Source: Saprospiraceae bacterium (GTDB lineage Bacteria; Bacteroidota; Bacteroidia; Chitinophagales; Saprospiraceae). Taken from it: DNA of 64,000 nucleotides. Within the stretch, counting starts at the first letter, position 1; each line of letters begins with the position of its first letter. Positions 54,086-63,096 of this stretch are shown here, piece by piece. The notes beneath the pieces were generated by a model. The model worked only from the letters and a program-made list of their open reading frames with translations, was not told the origin of the DNA and made no database searches. The DNA is taken from NCBI GenBank assembly GCA_016715985.1, contig JADJXD010000001.1:62001-126000 (forward strand), in the 5' to 3' direction. The translations under genes and the position numbers were made by a program.

Positions 54086-54093
54086 CAAATATA
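54086..54093 (-). promoter_or_regulatory. -7 box for pyrC
   Basis: CAAATATA on the plus strand reads TATATTTG on the minus strand (TAnnTTTG), 18 bases from the pyrC start. It lies 12 bases from the purK box on the other strand. Confidence 0.6.
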
Positions 54094-54104
54094 TAAAATT
54101 TTCC

Positions 54105-54112
54105 TATTTTTG
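54105..54112 (+). promoter_or_regulatory. -7 box for the purK operon
   Basis: TATTTTTG matches TAnnTTTG with TTTG at 54078-54081 as a plausible -33 element. It lies 25 bases from the GTG start. Confidence 0.6.
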
Positions 54113-54136
54113 CACTCTAATTAAAAAATTGAACCG

Positions 54137-55285
54137 GTGGCCGGAAATATAAGTCAGAAAATTGGTGTTTTGGGTGGCGGTCAGTTAGGGAAAATGCTAT
54201 ATCAATCTGCATCACGTTTTGGAATTTCCATGTGCATAATGGACAAAGACAAAACATATCCTGCAGGAACAGTTTGCCCTTATTTTACGGAAGGTGATAT
54301 CATATCTTATAAAGATGTGCTCGCTTTTGGTATGGACCAGGACATAGTGACTATTGAAATCGAAAATGTAAGTACAGATGCATTACATGAACTTCAGGCA
54401 TTAGGAAAAAAAGTATTTCCGCAACCGGAAATATTGGATATTATTAAAGACAAAGGAAGACAAAAAGAATATTACAGAATAAATGGTTTTTCTACATCAG
54501 CATTCGAACTGTATAAAGATGCCTCCGATATTAAGAAAGCAGTCATTGATGGCGTGCTTCCCTACCCTTTTGTTCAAAAGTCACGGACTGAAGGATATGA
54601 CGGTCGGGGCGTACAAATAGTCAGAAATGAAAATGACCTTGAAAATTTATTAGACACCGCTTCAGTTGTTGAAAATCTTGTGCAATTTAAAAAAGAAATA
54701 GCAGTTATTGTAGCAAGAAATACGTCAGGTGAAGTCGCAGCTTTTCCGGTTGTTGATATGGATTTTCATCCAACAGCCAACCTGGTAGAATTCCTGATAT
54801 GTCCGTCTGATCTGGATAAAACCATACAGGAATCAGCTCAGAATCTGGCAAAAACTCTTGCAGAATCACTTGGTATTGTGGGATTATTGGCTGTAGAAAT
54901 GTTTGTAGATACTAATGATAAATTGTTAATAAATGAAATTGCCCCCCGTCCCCACAATAGCGGTCATCATACAATTGATGCATGTGTAACTTCTCAATAC
55001 GAACAACACATAAGATCAATTCTTGACCTGCCACTTGGTGATACTTCATTAACCCAATCAGCCGTCATGATTAATTTATTAGGCGAACCGCATTACTCAG
55101 GTAATGTAAAATATGAGGGATTGGAAGAAATTCTGAAATTATCGGGTGTTTATCCGCATTTGTACGGTAAAAAAGAAACAAGACCTTTCAGAAAAATGGG
55201 TCATGTAACCATCACGGACACAGATCTGAAATCCGCTATGAATAAAGCCAGATTTGTAAAACAAACACTCAAAGTAATATCATGA
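54137..55285 (+). CDS. purK: 5-(carboxyamino)imidazole ribonucleotide synthase PurK
   Basis: The 382-residue ATP-grasp enzyme has IGVLGGGQLGKMLYQSASRF, FVQKSRTEGYDGRGVQIVRN and EIAPRPHNSGHHTIDACVTS. It makes N5-CAIR from AIR, bicarbonate and ATP. The start is GTG (54137), giving MAGNISQKIGVLGGG. Its stop overlaps purE by four bases (ATGA), so both form one operon. Confidence 0.95.
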   Translation: MAGNISQKIGVLGGGQLGKMLYQSASRFGISMCIMDKDKTYPAGTVCPYFTEGDIISYKDVLAFGMDQDIVTIEIENVSTDALHELQALGKKVFPQPEILDIIKDKGRQKEYYRINGFSTSAFELYKDASDIKKAVIDGVLPYPFVQKSRTEGYDGRGVQIVRNENDLENLLDTASVVENLVQFKKEIAVIVARNTSGEVAAFPVVDMDFHPTANLVEFLICPSDLDKTIQESAQNLAKTLAESLGIVGLLAVEMFVDTNDKLLINEIAPRPHNSGHHTIDACVTSQYEQHIRSILDLPLGDTSLTQSAVMINLLGEPHYSGNVKYEGLEEILKLSGVYPHLYGKKETRPFRKMGHVTITDTDLKSAMNKARFVKQTLKVIS

Positions 55286-55776
55286 ATGCAGCCATAGTAA
55301 GTATTATCATGGGTTCTGATTCGGATTTGCCCGTTATGCAGCATGCTGCTGATATTCTGACACATTTTGACATTTCTTTTGAACTGACTATTGTCTCAGC
55401 ACACCGAACACCGGAAAGAATGTTTGAATTTGCAAAAAATGCTCATTTTCGTGGAATAAAAGTAATCATTGCAGGAGCAGGAGGTGCAGCACATCTTCCG
55501 GGAATGGTAGCATCCATTTCGCCGTTACCGGTAATAGGAGTACCTGTAAAATCATCCAACTCCATCGATGGATGGGATTCCATTTTATCAATTCTTCAAA
55601 TGCCAAATGGAATACCTGTTGCGACTGTGGCATTAAACGGAGCAAAAAATGCAGGAATTCTTGCTGCTTCTATTTTGAGCACGAGTTCTCCTGAATTGTT
55701 ACAAAAGATTATCGATTATAAAGAATCTCTTAAAAATGAAGTATTGGAAAAAGCTGAAAAACTAAATAGAAGGTAA
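55282..55776 (+). CDS. purE: N5-CAIR mutase PurE
   Basis: At 164 residues it has the PurE motifs: IIMGSDSDLPVMQHAADILT, IVSAHRTPERMFEFA, IIAGAGGAAHLPGMVAS and PVKSSNSIDGWDSILSI. It converts N5-CAIR to CAIR. It overlaps purK by four bases and the DUF983 gene by one base (TAATG). Confidence 0.95.
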   Translation: MNAAIVSIIMGSDSDLPVMQHAADILTHFDISFELTIVSAHRTPERMFEFAKNAHFRGIKVIIAGAGGAAHLPGMVASISPLPVIGVPVKSSNSIDGWDSILSILQMPNGIPVATVALNGAKNAGILAASILSTSSPELLQKIIDYKESLKNEVLEKAEKLNRR

Positions 55777-56183
55777 TGAGTAAAAAAGAGCAGAGTATGT
55801 TATTAAACACTTTAAAACATAAATGTCCCAGATGTCAGGAAGGAGATTTATTCATCAAACCCTTCAAATTTTCTGATCCTGTCGCTATGCCGGACCACTG
55901 TCCTGAATGTGGCCAATCCTATATGCCTGAACCGGGATTTTATTACGGATCTATGTTTTTATCATACATTGTAACAGGATTTTTCTTTTTAGGTATAGTC
56001 GGAGTATGTATAATATTTCTGCACATGAGCGTAAATCAGGCAATGGGCGTCTTGTTGATTGTAGCTGCATTGACATATTTTTTCTTTTTAAGAATGTCTA
56101 GATCATTATGGATCAACCTGATGGTACGATATGATCCCAAATCAAAGGAACAATATAAAATGCTCCATAAATCAAACCATTGA
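55776..56183 (+). CDS. DUF983 membrane protein
   Basis: The 135-residue protein has a zinc-ribbon-like N-terminus (HKCPRCQEGDLF and HCPECGQSY, C-x2-C pairs) and two membrane helices (FLSYIVTGFFFLGIVGVCII, NQAMGVLLIVAALTYFFFLR). This is the DUF983 layout. Function unknown. It is the third gene of the purKE operon by a one-base overlap. Confidence 0.85.
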   Translation: MSKKEQSMLLNTLKHKCPRCQEGDLFIKPFKFSDPVAMPDHCPECGQSYMPEPGFYYGSMFLSYIVTGFFFLGIVGVCIIFLHMSVNQAMGVLLIVAALTYFFFLRMSRSLWINLMVRYDPKSKEQYKMLHKSNH

Positions 56184-57639
56184 TTATTACTTTATTCAAA
56201 CTAAAAACTTGAAAAACAGATTCAACAGGCTTACTTCCAAAGAATGGCTTCCATTCCAAAAATCATGGTTCAGATATAGTACAAATGATAATCTATACAG
56301 AGAAAATATCCGATTTTTCTGTAAAGCTGAAAAGTCGGATAGTGTAGCTTTTTATTATGGGAATGATCCGCAACTGATGTCAGACATTTGTAATCAGAAT
56401 GATGTCATTTTCCATTATTCAGAAAATGTTTTAGAAAATTCCGTTGAATTTGCCTTCCTGGATCTGCGACATGAAGTAAATAGAACAACTTCACAATCTG
56501 CTTACATTGAAACAAAAGATAGAATACTTTCACTTTGTAAGGAATTGTTTGATAAGTTGGAAAATCGTCGTTTTTTAACCGTATTAATTCCAAACGTTCA
56601 AAAAGAGAATGGTTATTTCCCTTTTGCATGGGATTTGGCGCAAAATATAGCTTCTGTTTTCACATTGAAAGACGAAAAAATTGCTTGTGTGGAAGAATCG
56701 GATGGTTCCTTAAGTCAGTCATTATTTCGTCCTGAGAAAAATACTTTTTATTGTTTGTATTTTCGAAAAGATGAAAATTCATCCGGGAATATGGAAACTG
56801 AAATTTCCGATTATTTTTACAACATTCATCAAATTGACGCCGAGAAAGCGTTTCAAGTGACTTTACCATCTTGGTTCATTCTCAAACCACAACCCAGAAA
56901 AAAGAACGAAATACTACACCCCGCCAAATATCCGGAAGAATTAGTACAAATGTGTGTTGAGACATTTACACAACCTGATCAAAATATTTTCGATCCCATG
57001 TCCGGTACAGGCAGCACTCAGATCGGAGCTTTAAAAAGTGGAAGGAATGGATATGGTACTGAGTTGAGCCCATTTTTTGCAGAAATTGCACAATCCAGAT
57101 GTTCGGAGTTATTGCAACCAAAACAATCCGCATTATTTGGTAGCCCTGTGAATCAAAAGTGTATGGTGCTGAATAAAGATGCACGTGATGTAAAAAAAGA
57201 CGATTTTCCTTTGATAGATTATCTTTTGACATCTCCACCTTATTGGGACATGTTGAATATGAAAGGAGCAGAAAACCAGGCTAAAAGAATAGAAAAGGGA
57301 TTGCAAACCAATTACTCGGATGATTTATCTGATCTGGGCAATATAGCTGATTATCATTCCTTTCTGAATGATCTGACTGAAATTTACTTTAACATCAGTG
57401 AATTTGTAAAACCGGGTGGTTATTTTACAATTGTCGTAAAAAATATCAAAAAAAAGGGGAAAAACTATCCGTTTGCATGGGATCTTGCTGCAAGACTCCA
57501 ACAAAAATTAATTCTTTTACCAGAAGTATTCTGGTGCCAGGATGATATAAGTATTGCACCTTATGGTTATGGAAATACTTTTGTAAGCAATACTTTTCAT
57601 CAGTATTGTTTAAACTTTCAAAAGCCAAAAAATATCTGA
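56131..57639 (+). CDS. DNA methyltransferase, amino-methyl type, with internal duplication
   Basis: Motif I is NIFDPMSGTGSTQIGALKSG (about 286) and motif IV is LLTSPPYWDML (about 366), the TSPPY form typical of N4-cytosine enzymes. The N-terminal half (about 100-220) repeats the C-terminal layout: YFPFAWDLAQNIASVFTLKD there and NYPFAWDLAARLQQKLILLP near 450, so it may be a degenerate copy. No restriction endonuclease is adjacent. The start could be 56131 or downstream (a TTG at 56209); 56131 overlaps the DUF983 gene by 53 bases. Confidence 0.85.
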   Translation: MIPNQRNNIKCSINQTIDYYFIQTKNLKNRFNRLTSKEWLPFQKSWFRYSTNDNLYRENIRFFCKAEKSDSVAFYYGNDPQLMSDICNQNDVIFHYSENVLENSVEFAFLDLRHEVNRTTSQSAYIETKDRILSLCKELFDKLENRRFLTVLIPNVQKENGYFPFAWDLAQNIASVFTLKDEKIACVEESDGSLSQSLFRPEKNTFYCLYFRKDENSSGNMETEISDYFYNIHQIDAEKAFQVTLPSWFILKPQPRKKNEILHPAKYPEELVQMCVETFTQPDQNIFDPMSGTGSTQIGALKSGRNGYGTELSPFFAEIAQSRCSELLQPKQSALFGSPVNQKCMVLNKDARDVKKDDFPLIDYLLTSPPYWDMLNMKGAENQAKRIEKGLQTNYSDDLSDLGNIADYHSFLNDLTEIYFNISEFVKPGGYFTIVVKNIKKKGKNYPFAWDLAARLQQKLILLPEVFWCQDDISIAPYGYGNTFVSNTFHQYCLNFQKPKNI

Positions 57640-57756
57640 ATTTTATTTTCTTATATCGAAAGTGAATATCAAGTCATGGCTCTACATGACTTTTTGTTAG
57701 TGCATAACTAATTGCATAACATTTTCATTCAAAAACACATGAAATGCTTGTATTAA

Positions 57757-57840
57757 AGCATCCTTCTCCCCTGCCTGCTTCGGAGCAGGCGGGCTCTATC
57801 CCCAGAAGGACAGCCTCTACTTTTAAATATAAGGTGCAAT
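57757..57840 (+). repeat. GC-rich dispersed repeat, second copy
   Basis: It carries CCTGCCTGC, six bases and GCAGGCGGG as a hairpin (57773-57796), then GCTCTATCCCCAGAAGGACA, which matches the inverse of 26320-26390. It lies between the methyltransferase and a lipoprotein gene. Confidence 0.5.
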
Positions 57841-57892
57841 ATATTAGAAACACTTTTTGTATTACATATTAGTAATATTTATTATTTATGTA

Positions 57893-57900
57893 TAACTTTG
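57893..57900 (+). promoter_or_regulatory. -7 box for the lipoprotein gene
   Basis: TAACTTTG matches TAnnTTTG and lies 33 bases before the ATG at 57934. Confidence 0.55.
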
Positions 57901-57933
57901 CGCTTTAAATCATTTTTAAATAATTGAAAATTT

Positions 57934-58545
57934 ATGAAAAACATATTCCTGTTTTTATTAATAAGCACATTTTTTGCCTGTAAAAACGATTCAACCAATA
58001 AAGAATCAGAATCAGGTGATACTTCCGGTGAAAACTATAGCAATAAAGCAACAAATCCTGCTGACCTCAAAATACCGGGTGCATGTGAAATGTTGACTGA
58101 GGAATGGATCAAAACTACATTGGGGCTTACATTATCTGATGTAACTCAGAAAGAAGCGGATGATCCTGAAAACAAAAATGCAAGATCCTGTTTTTTCAGA
58201 TGGGAAGATCCATCAACGCCAAATGCGGGTATAATGATACAAATAATGACAAATCCTGTTTATGACGAATTTGACCAATGGGTTAGTTATTTTGTCAATG
58301 CAAAATTATCGGAAGGAGAAGTTTTGCTTGGAAGTGATGAAGCACATAAATACAAAAAATTTGATGCAGGAAATCTTAGAGGAGCATATTCCTATGAATT
58401 AAAGAGATTCTATTGGCATTTAGGCAATGATTATCTTTACATGCTTGCCTTTAATTTGGAAATACCTGAATCTAAAATGGTAGCAGATGCCAAAAAAATC
58501 GCAATTGAAGTTAATAAAAATTTTGCTGCTAAGGTAAAATCATAA
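57934..58545 (+). CDS. Hypothetical lipoprotein
   Basis: A 203-residue protein with lipobox LLISTFFAC (Cys at 16), a Ser/Thr/Glu-rich linker and a folded domain from about 50, with CEMLTEEWIKTTLGLTLSDV and later SCFFRWEDP. The pattern of Cys-x-Leu-x-x-E-x-x, then a disulfide-capable Cys and FRW, recalls exported domains in Bacteroidota lipoproteins, but no family is assigned. It has its own promoter and terminator. Confidence 0.7.
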   Translation: MKNIFLFLLISTFFACKNDSTNKESESGDTSGENYSNKATNPADLKIPGACEMLTEEWIKTTLGLTLSDVTQKEADDPENKNARSCFFRWEDPSTPNAGIMIQIMTNPVYDEFDQWVSYFVNAKLSEGEVLLGSDEAHKYKKFDAGNLRGAYSYELKRFYWHLGNDYLYMLAFNLEIPESKMVADAKKIAIEVNKNFAAKVKS

Positions 58546-58563
58546 TAGTGATAATCAGAAATA

Positions 58564-58600
58564 AAAAAAGGGATAATGTTTGAAACTTCATCCCTTTTTT
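58564..58600. terminator. Terminator between the lipoprotein and the HTH gene
   Basis: AAAAAAGGGAT (58564-58574) pairs with ATCCCTTTTTT (58590-58600) around a GTTTGAAAC loop. The run of A and T on both sides makes it suitable for both convergent genes. Confidence 0.8.
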
Positions 58601-58620
58601 GTTCATTTTTATTCCGAATT

Positions 58621-58875
58621 TCACACGGTCAGTTGCTGCTCTGCAAGAATTCTTTTGGCTACATTCAAAATTTTGTCGTCATCTAATTGTACAATACCAC
58701 CGTTCGGACCCGGTTCTATGTGTACACCTACTACTTCCCCGTTTTCATATTTTTTTGCTCCAAAATAGTTTCTTACAGTTTGTTCATCAAGATTAAGTTC
58801 GGCTGCGATTTTACTTACACTTCCTGTAGGTAATTGGTGTTTTATTTTTCTCAGTTCATCAAATGTGATATTCAT
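58621..58875 (-). CDS. Small helix-turn-helix DNA-binding protein
   Basis: The 84-residue protein has an HTH at residues 18-37 (SVSKIAAELNLDEQTVRNYF), then KKYENGEVVGVHIEPGPNGG, a short beta region, and a C-terminal helix (DDKILNVAKRILAEQQ). The pattern is known from small Bacteroidota DNA-binding proteins of unknown role. It is one gene; the target is unknown. Confidence 0.75.
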   Translation of the reverse strand: MNITFDELRKIKHQLPTGSVSKIAAELNLDEQTVRNYFGAKKYENGEVVGVHIEPGPNGGIVQLDDDKILNVAKRILAEQQLTV

Positions 58876-59034
58876 AGTGAATAAATTTTTAAAATGTGAA
58901 TTAATAATCTGAAAGCCAAGTTACAACAATTCGTAAATATCAGCAAGTATCATTGTTAAATAATTTAAATAAATTTTATTTTTCGATATTTACGTGCAGA
59001 ATAATTAAATGATCACATATAAAATATTGTAAAA

Positions 59035-60243
59035 TCAATTAAAACTTCCCAGTGCAACTTTAATTCTTCTGACTGCTTCCCTCAAATCATCTTCTGATGC
59101 AGCATATGAGATCCTGATGCACTGATCTGCACCAAAAGCTTCACCGGAAACTGTACCTACATGTGCTTCCGTGAGCATAGCTTCAGCAAAATCATCTGCA
59201 TCCTTTATAGTTACAACTCCATTGGAAGTGCCAAAATAATGACTTATGTCCGGAAATATATAAAATGCTCCCTCAGGTTTATTAATTTTAAACCCTTTTA
59301 CTTCGCTGAGCAACTGAATCATCAAATCTCTTCGTTTTTGAAACGCTTCTCTCATTTTAAATGCTTCGGCTCTGTCAGCTCTGAGTGCAACTGCTGCTGC
59401 TTCCTGACTAAATGATGCAGCACCCGATGTAATCTGCCCTTGCACCTTGTTGCAGGCATCAGCAAGCCATTTTGGTCCACCCATATATCCCAATCGCCAT
59501 CCTGTCATCGAAAATCCTTTTGAAAATCCATTAACCGTAGCGGTATTTTCACGTACATTTTCAAAAGCTCCAATACTCGCATGTTTGCCTGAAAATGTGA
59601 TGTACTCATAAATTTCGTCAGAGACTATAAGTATATTTCCTTTCTCTGCAATGACTTCTGCGATAGCTTTCAGTTCTTCTAATGAATATACTGAACCCGT
59701 GGGATTACAGGGAGATGAAAATATCAACATTTTGGTTTTGTCTGTAATTGCATTTCTGATTGCATCTGCACTTACTTTAAAGTTGTCTTCAATTCCCGCA
59801 TTCAGAACTACAGGATTTCCGCCGGCAAAACGGATAATTTCAACATAGGATACCCAATACGGAGCCAGCACAATTGCTTCATCTCCTTCATCCATTAAAG
59901 ACATACATATATTTGCAATACTTTGTTTTGCCCCGTTTGAAACCACTATCTGTGAAGGATCGAACAACAGATTATTTTCTGTTTTGAATTTTTCACATAT
60001 TGCTTTTCGCAAATCAAGTGCACCTGGTACCGGAGTATATTTGGTATTTCCATTTTGTAGTGCTTTCCATGCAGCTTCTTTAATAAATTCAGGTGTATCA
60101 AAATCAGGTTCTCCAAGACTCAGGCTAATGACATGGACACCTTTAGCAGCCAGATCCCGTGCTTTCTGGGCCATTCTGATAGTTGCAGATTCTTCCATAG
60201 CCTGCACTCGGACAGACAACATTGTTGAAGGATTTATTGGCAT
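59035..60243 (-). CDS. aspC: Aspartate aminotransferase-type PLP enzyme
   Basis: Class I aminotransferase: SLGEPDFDTPEFIKEAAWKA, VVSNGAKQSIANICMSL, FSSPCNPTGSVYSLEELKAI and NGFSKGFSMTGWRLGYMGGP, where the Lys of FSKGFS binds PLP. It likely interconverts aspartate and 2-oxoglutarate. The start is placed at the ATG at 60241-60243, because a -7 box (60274-60281) overlaps the longer frame starting at 60276. Confidence 0.9.
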   Translation of the reverse strand: MPINPSTMLSVRVQAMEESATIRMAQKARDLAAKGVHVISLSLGEPDFDTPEFIKEAAWKALQNGNTKYTPVPGALDLRKAICEKFKTENNLLFDPSQIVVSNGAKQSIANICMSLMDEGDEAIVLAPYWVSYVEIIRFAGGNPVVLNAGIEDNFKVSADAIRNAITDKTKMLIFSSPCNPTGSVYSLEELKAIAEVIAEKGNILIVSDEIYEYITFSGKHASIGAFENVRENTATVNGFSKGFSMTGWRLGYMGGPKWLADACNKVQGQITSGAASFSQEAAAVALRADRAEAFKMREAFQKRRDLMIQLLSEVKGFKINKPEGAFYIFPDISHYFGTSNGVVTIKDADDFAEAMLTEAHVGTVSGEAFGADQCIRISYAASEDDLREAVRRIKVALGSFN

Positions 60244-60273
60244 AATTAAATTTGTTTTGTATAAAAAGTTAGA

Positions 60274-60281
60274 CAAAAGTA
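60274..60281 (-). promoter_or_regulatory. -7 box for the aminotransferase gene
   Basis: CAAAAGTA on the plus strand reads TACTTTTG on the minus strand (TAnnTTTG), 31 bases before the ATG at 60243. Confidence 0.6.
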
Positions 60282-60479
60282 ATCAAATTATTGTTTTTAC
60301 GTAAACCTTACAATTTATTGATTTTGTTGATTTCAACATTTGATCTTATCAATATACTTACTTAGTTATAATATAAGCTTTGTTGTTCTGAAAATGAAAA
60401 TTGCTTCCATTCAGGCTTAAATATCTGTTAAATCAGTAAATGAGTAATATAAATCATTTTTTTGGCTGATGCAATTATT

Positions 60480-60487
60480 TACTTTTG
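60480..60487 (+). promoter_or_regulatory. -7 box for the cytochrome c peroxidase gene
   Basis: TACTTTTG matches TAnnTTTG, 20 bases before the ATG at 60507. The longer frame starting at 60462 would begin upstream of it, so the shorter start is chosen. Confidence 0.55.
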
Positions 60488-60506
60488 CACAATATTTAAT
60501 TTCAAA

Positions 60507-61514
60507 ATGAATTTTTTAAACACTTTAAGTTTGAAAAAAGAAAATGGTCTCAAAAAAACCGCTGGTGCTTTTTCGGTTTCAGCAATTATATTGGCATTGG
60601 CAATGGTATTGTCTTCCGGTACTCCTGACCCTGTTAAAGAGCCGAAAAATGAAATCGAACTGGGAGAAAGACTATTTTTTGAAACCATACTTTCAAAAGA
60701 CAGTACAATCAGTTGTGCTTCTTGTCACAAACCTGAATTTGCATTTGCAGATACACTTGCGATAAGTCCCGGTGTACATGGAGCTCTAGGCAGAAGAAAT
60801 GCACCTTCTGTAATGAATATGGAAGCCCGCAGCATATTTTTTTACGATGGCAGGGCTGAAACTTTGATTGATCAGGTGCATTTTCCGATAGAAGATCCTT
60901 TGGAAATGAATATCTCTGTTCAGGATGTTGTAAAAAGGCTCAACAATCACCCCAGATATTACACGTGGTTCAAAAAAATATATAATGAAGAAGTAACTCA
61001 AAAGAATCTTGCATCAGCTATTGCAGCATTTGAGAGTTCATTAGAGACGTCAGATACGCCATTTGATGATTATATGAATGGAGACAAATCGGCAATGTCA
61101 GCGTCCGCTATCAGGGGCAGAGAAGTCTTCATGAGTCCCCAAGCCAAATGTTTTGATTGTCATTTCGGTCCTGATTTTACCGGCGATGAATTTAAAAACA
61201 TAGGATTGTACGATGAACAAAAATGGTCAGATAAAGGTCGGTATGAGATTAGCAAAAACCCTGTCGATCTGGGAAAATTCAAAGTGCCTGGTCTAAGAAA
61301 TGTTGCAATGACAGCGCCTTATATGCACGATGGAAGCTTCAAAACGCTTAAAGAAGTTATCGATTATTATGACAATCCATATAAATTTGTACATCAACCG
61401 CTTAATATAGATACCTTGCTGGCAAAGCCATTAAATCTCACTGAATCCGAAAAATCAGATTTAGAATCATTTTTACTGGCATTGACAGACCGGAGATTTA
61501 ACAAAAAAGACTAA
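60507..61514 (+). CDS. Di-haem cytochrome c peroxidase/MauG-family protein
   Basis: With the start at 60507 it has a membrane or signal helix (FSVSAIILALAMVLSSGTPD), then two c-type haem motifs: CASCHKPEFAFAD (about 69) and CFDCHFGPDFTGDEF (about 214), plus RRNAPSVMNMEARSIFFYDG, DPLEMN and the distal Met-rich APYMHDGSFKTLKEVIDYYD. These are the hallmarks of bacterial cytochrome c peroxidase and MauG. It would reduce peroxide in the periplasm. It stands upstream of the serine hydrolase by 30 bases. Confidence 0.9.
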   Translation: MNFLNTLSLKKENGLKKTAGAFSVSAIILALAMVLSSGTPDPVKEPKNEIELGERLFFETILSKDSTISCASCHKPEFAFADTLAISPGVHGALGRRNAPSVMNMEARSIFFYDGRAETLIDQVHFPIEDPLEMNISVQDVVKRLNNHPRYYTWFKKIYNEEVTQKNLASAIAAFESSLETSDTPFDDYMNGDKSAMSASAIRGREVFMSPQAKCFDCHFGPDFTGDEFKNIGLYDEQKWSDKGRYEISKNPVDLGKFKVPGLRNVAMTAPYMHDGSFKTLKEVIDYYDNPYKFVHQPLNIDTLLAKPLNLTESEKSDLESFLLALTDRRFNKKD

Positions 61515-61543
61515 TTTTACAAGTTGATAAAAAACTTATTATT

Positions 61544-62638
61544 GTGACAAAGGTTTTCTTCATTTTTATTGGTCTCCTGTTCTTTTTTACTTACTGTGGG
61601 GTGAGTCAATCCGAAAATCTGGAGTCTGAAATTAATAAACTTATTTATTACGATACAGAAATAAGTTATAAAAAAACACCGGGGTTCCTTGTGGGCATCA
61701 TTGACGGAGACTCTACTTACATTTTTTCTTTCGGTAAAAAAACAAATAATTCTGCCATCAAAATTTCGGATGGTGATGTATTTGAAATCGGTAGTATTTC
61801 AAAAATATATACAGCCAGTCTGATTAGTATACTCGTGAAACAAGAGTTAATGGATTATGACGAACCATTTAATACATACCTCCCTGAAGAATTCAGAAAT
61901 CCCAGATTGGCCCATGTAACTTTAAATGATCTTATAACACACCAATCCGGTTTACCTAAACGACCTTCCTTTTTTGGCAAAAAAGAAAAGGACCCTCACA
62001 ATCCGTATGAATTTTATAGTCAGGAAGATCTGCTTAAATTTTATCGGGATTATATACCGGATGGAAGCGGATTTATATATTCACACACAAATTATGCGTT
62101 ATTGGAAATAGCACTGGAATATATTGCCGGCAAAAACTTCGGAGATCTGCTAAGTGAATATATTTTTATGCCACTGTCGATGCATAATAGTTTTGTTGAA
62201 TTTCCTGAAAAGCGATCAAATCTGATTACTGAAGGTCACAGCAGAGCAGGAAAGCTGACTACACCCTGGAATTTTTCTTCCTTTAAAGGATCTGAAGGCG
62301 TCAAATCGAGCATGTCTGATATGATAAAATTTATAAAAGCAAATCTGAATCTGTCCGAAACCAAGCTGGATGCTATTTTTAATCAAAATTTCACGCCTTC
62401 TGCACAAACTACATTTAATGAAAAATTGTATATCGCAAAAGGGTGGCATTCATTAGAGTTGAAAAATTATCCTATTATTTCACATACGGGCAAAACTTCA
62501 GGACACACATCATCTGTCGCTATGGTCAGGGAGACAAAAACAGCCGTTATTATTCTGGCAAATTCTGCTGTGGGGACGGAAGATCTCGGCATACAAATAT
62601 TAAGAATGATTAATTTTAATTGGAAAAGAAAGGTTTAA
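61544..62638 (+). CDS. Exported serine hydrolase of the class C beta-lactamase/PBP type
   Basis: The protein starts with GTG (61544) and has a signal segment (VFFIFIGLLFFFTYCGVSQS). The S-x-x-K is in FEIGSISKIYTASLI; the second motif is YSHTNYALLEIAL, where the usual Y-S-N has His in place of Asn; the third is HTGKTSGHTSS. These place it with class C-like esterases and D-aminopeptidases. The Asn-to-His change at motif 2 may affect activity. It follows the peroxidase gene by 29 bases; the YciH gene follows by three bases. Confidence 0.8.
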   Translation: MTKVFFIFIGLLFFFTYCGVSQSENLESEINKLIYYDTEISYKKTPGFLVGIIDGDSTYIFSFGKKTNNSAIKISDGDVFEIGSISKIYTASLISILVKQELMDYDEPFNTYLPEEFRNPRLAHVTLNDLITHQSGLPKRPSFFGKKEKDPHNPYEFYSQEDLLKFYRDYIPDGSGFIYSHTNYALLEIALEYIAGKNFGDLLSEYIFMPLSMHNSFVEFPEKRSNLITEGHSRAGKLTTPWNFSSFKGSEGVKSSMSDMIKFIKANLNLSETKLDAIFNQNFTPSAQTTFNEKLYIAKGWHSLELKNYPIISHTGKTSGHTSSVAMVRETKTAVIILANSAVGTEDLGIQILRMINFNWKRKV

Positions 62639-62641
62639 AGT

Positions 62642-62989
62642 ATGAAGAAAGAGATAAATCTGCAATGGGATGACTTCATCAAAATGGGAAATCCTGAAAA
62701 TGCTCCTGAAATGCCGGATGAAACAAAGGAAATATTTAAGCCCGCTTTACAGAAATTAAGAATTCATCTGGACAAAAAACAAAGAGGTGGTAAGGAAGTC
62801 ACACTGATACTCGGATTTGAAGGACCTGAAAATATTCTGGAAGAACTCGGAAAGTTTCTTAAAACTAAATGCGGAGTCGGCGGTACTGTAAAAGATAATG
62901 AAATAATACTTCAGGGAAACCATAGAGACAAGGTTCTTGCGTTACTTCATGAAAAGGGCTATAAGCAATCAAAAAAAGCGGGTGGATAG
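62642..62989 (+). CDS. SUI1/YciH-family translation factor
   Basis: The 115-residue protein has the SUI1 fold: KLRIHLDKKQRGGKEVTLIL, FEGPENILEELGKFLKTKCG, then VGGTVKDNEIILQGNHRDKV. In bacteria this is YciH, related to eIF1. It probably binds the 30S subunit. It starts three bases after the serine hydrolase stop, on the same strand. Confidence 0.85.
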   Translation: MKKEINLQWDDFIKMGNPENAPEMPDETKEIFKPALQKLRIHLDKKQRGGKEVTLILGFEGPENILEELGKFLKTKCGVGGTVKDNEIILQGNHRDKVLALLHEKGYKQSKKAGG

Positions 62990-63096
62990 TTTTATTCTTT
63001 AAAATTTAATCAATATTCAGCGGGTATATTATCTGAAAACTTTAAATTTTCATTATATTATTTTGAATGAGAGTATAAAAATGAGTAATAAATAGC

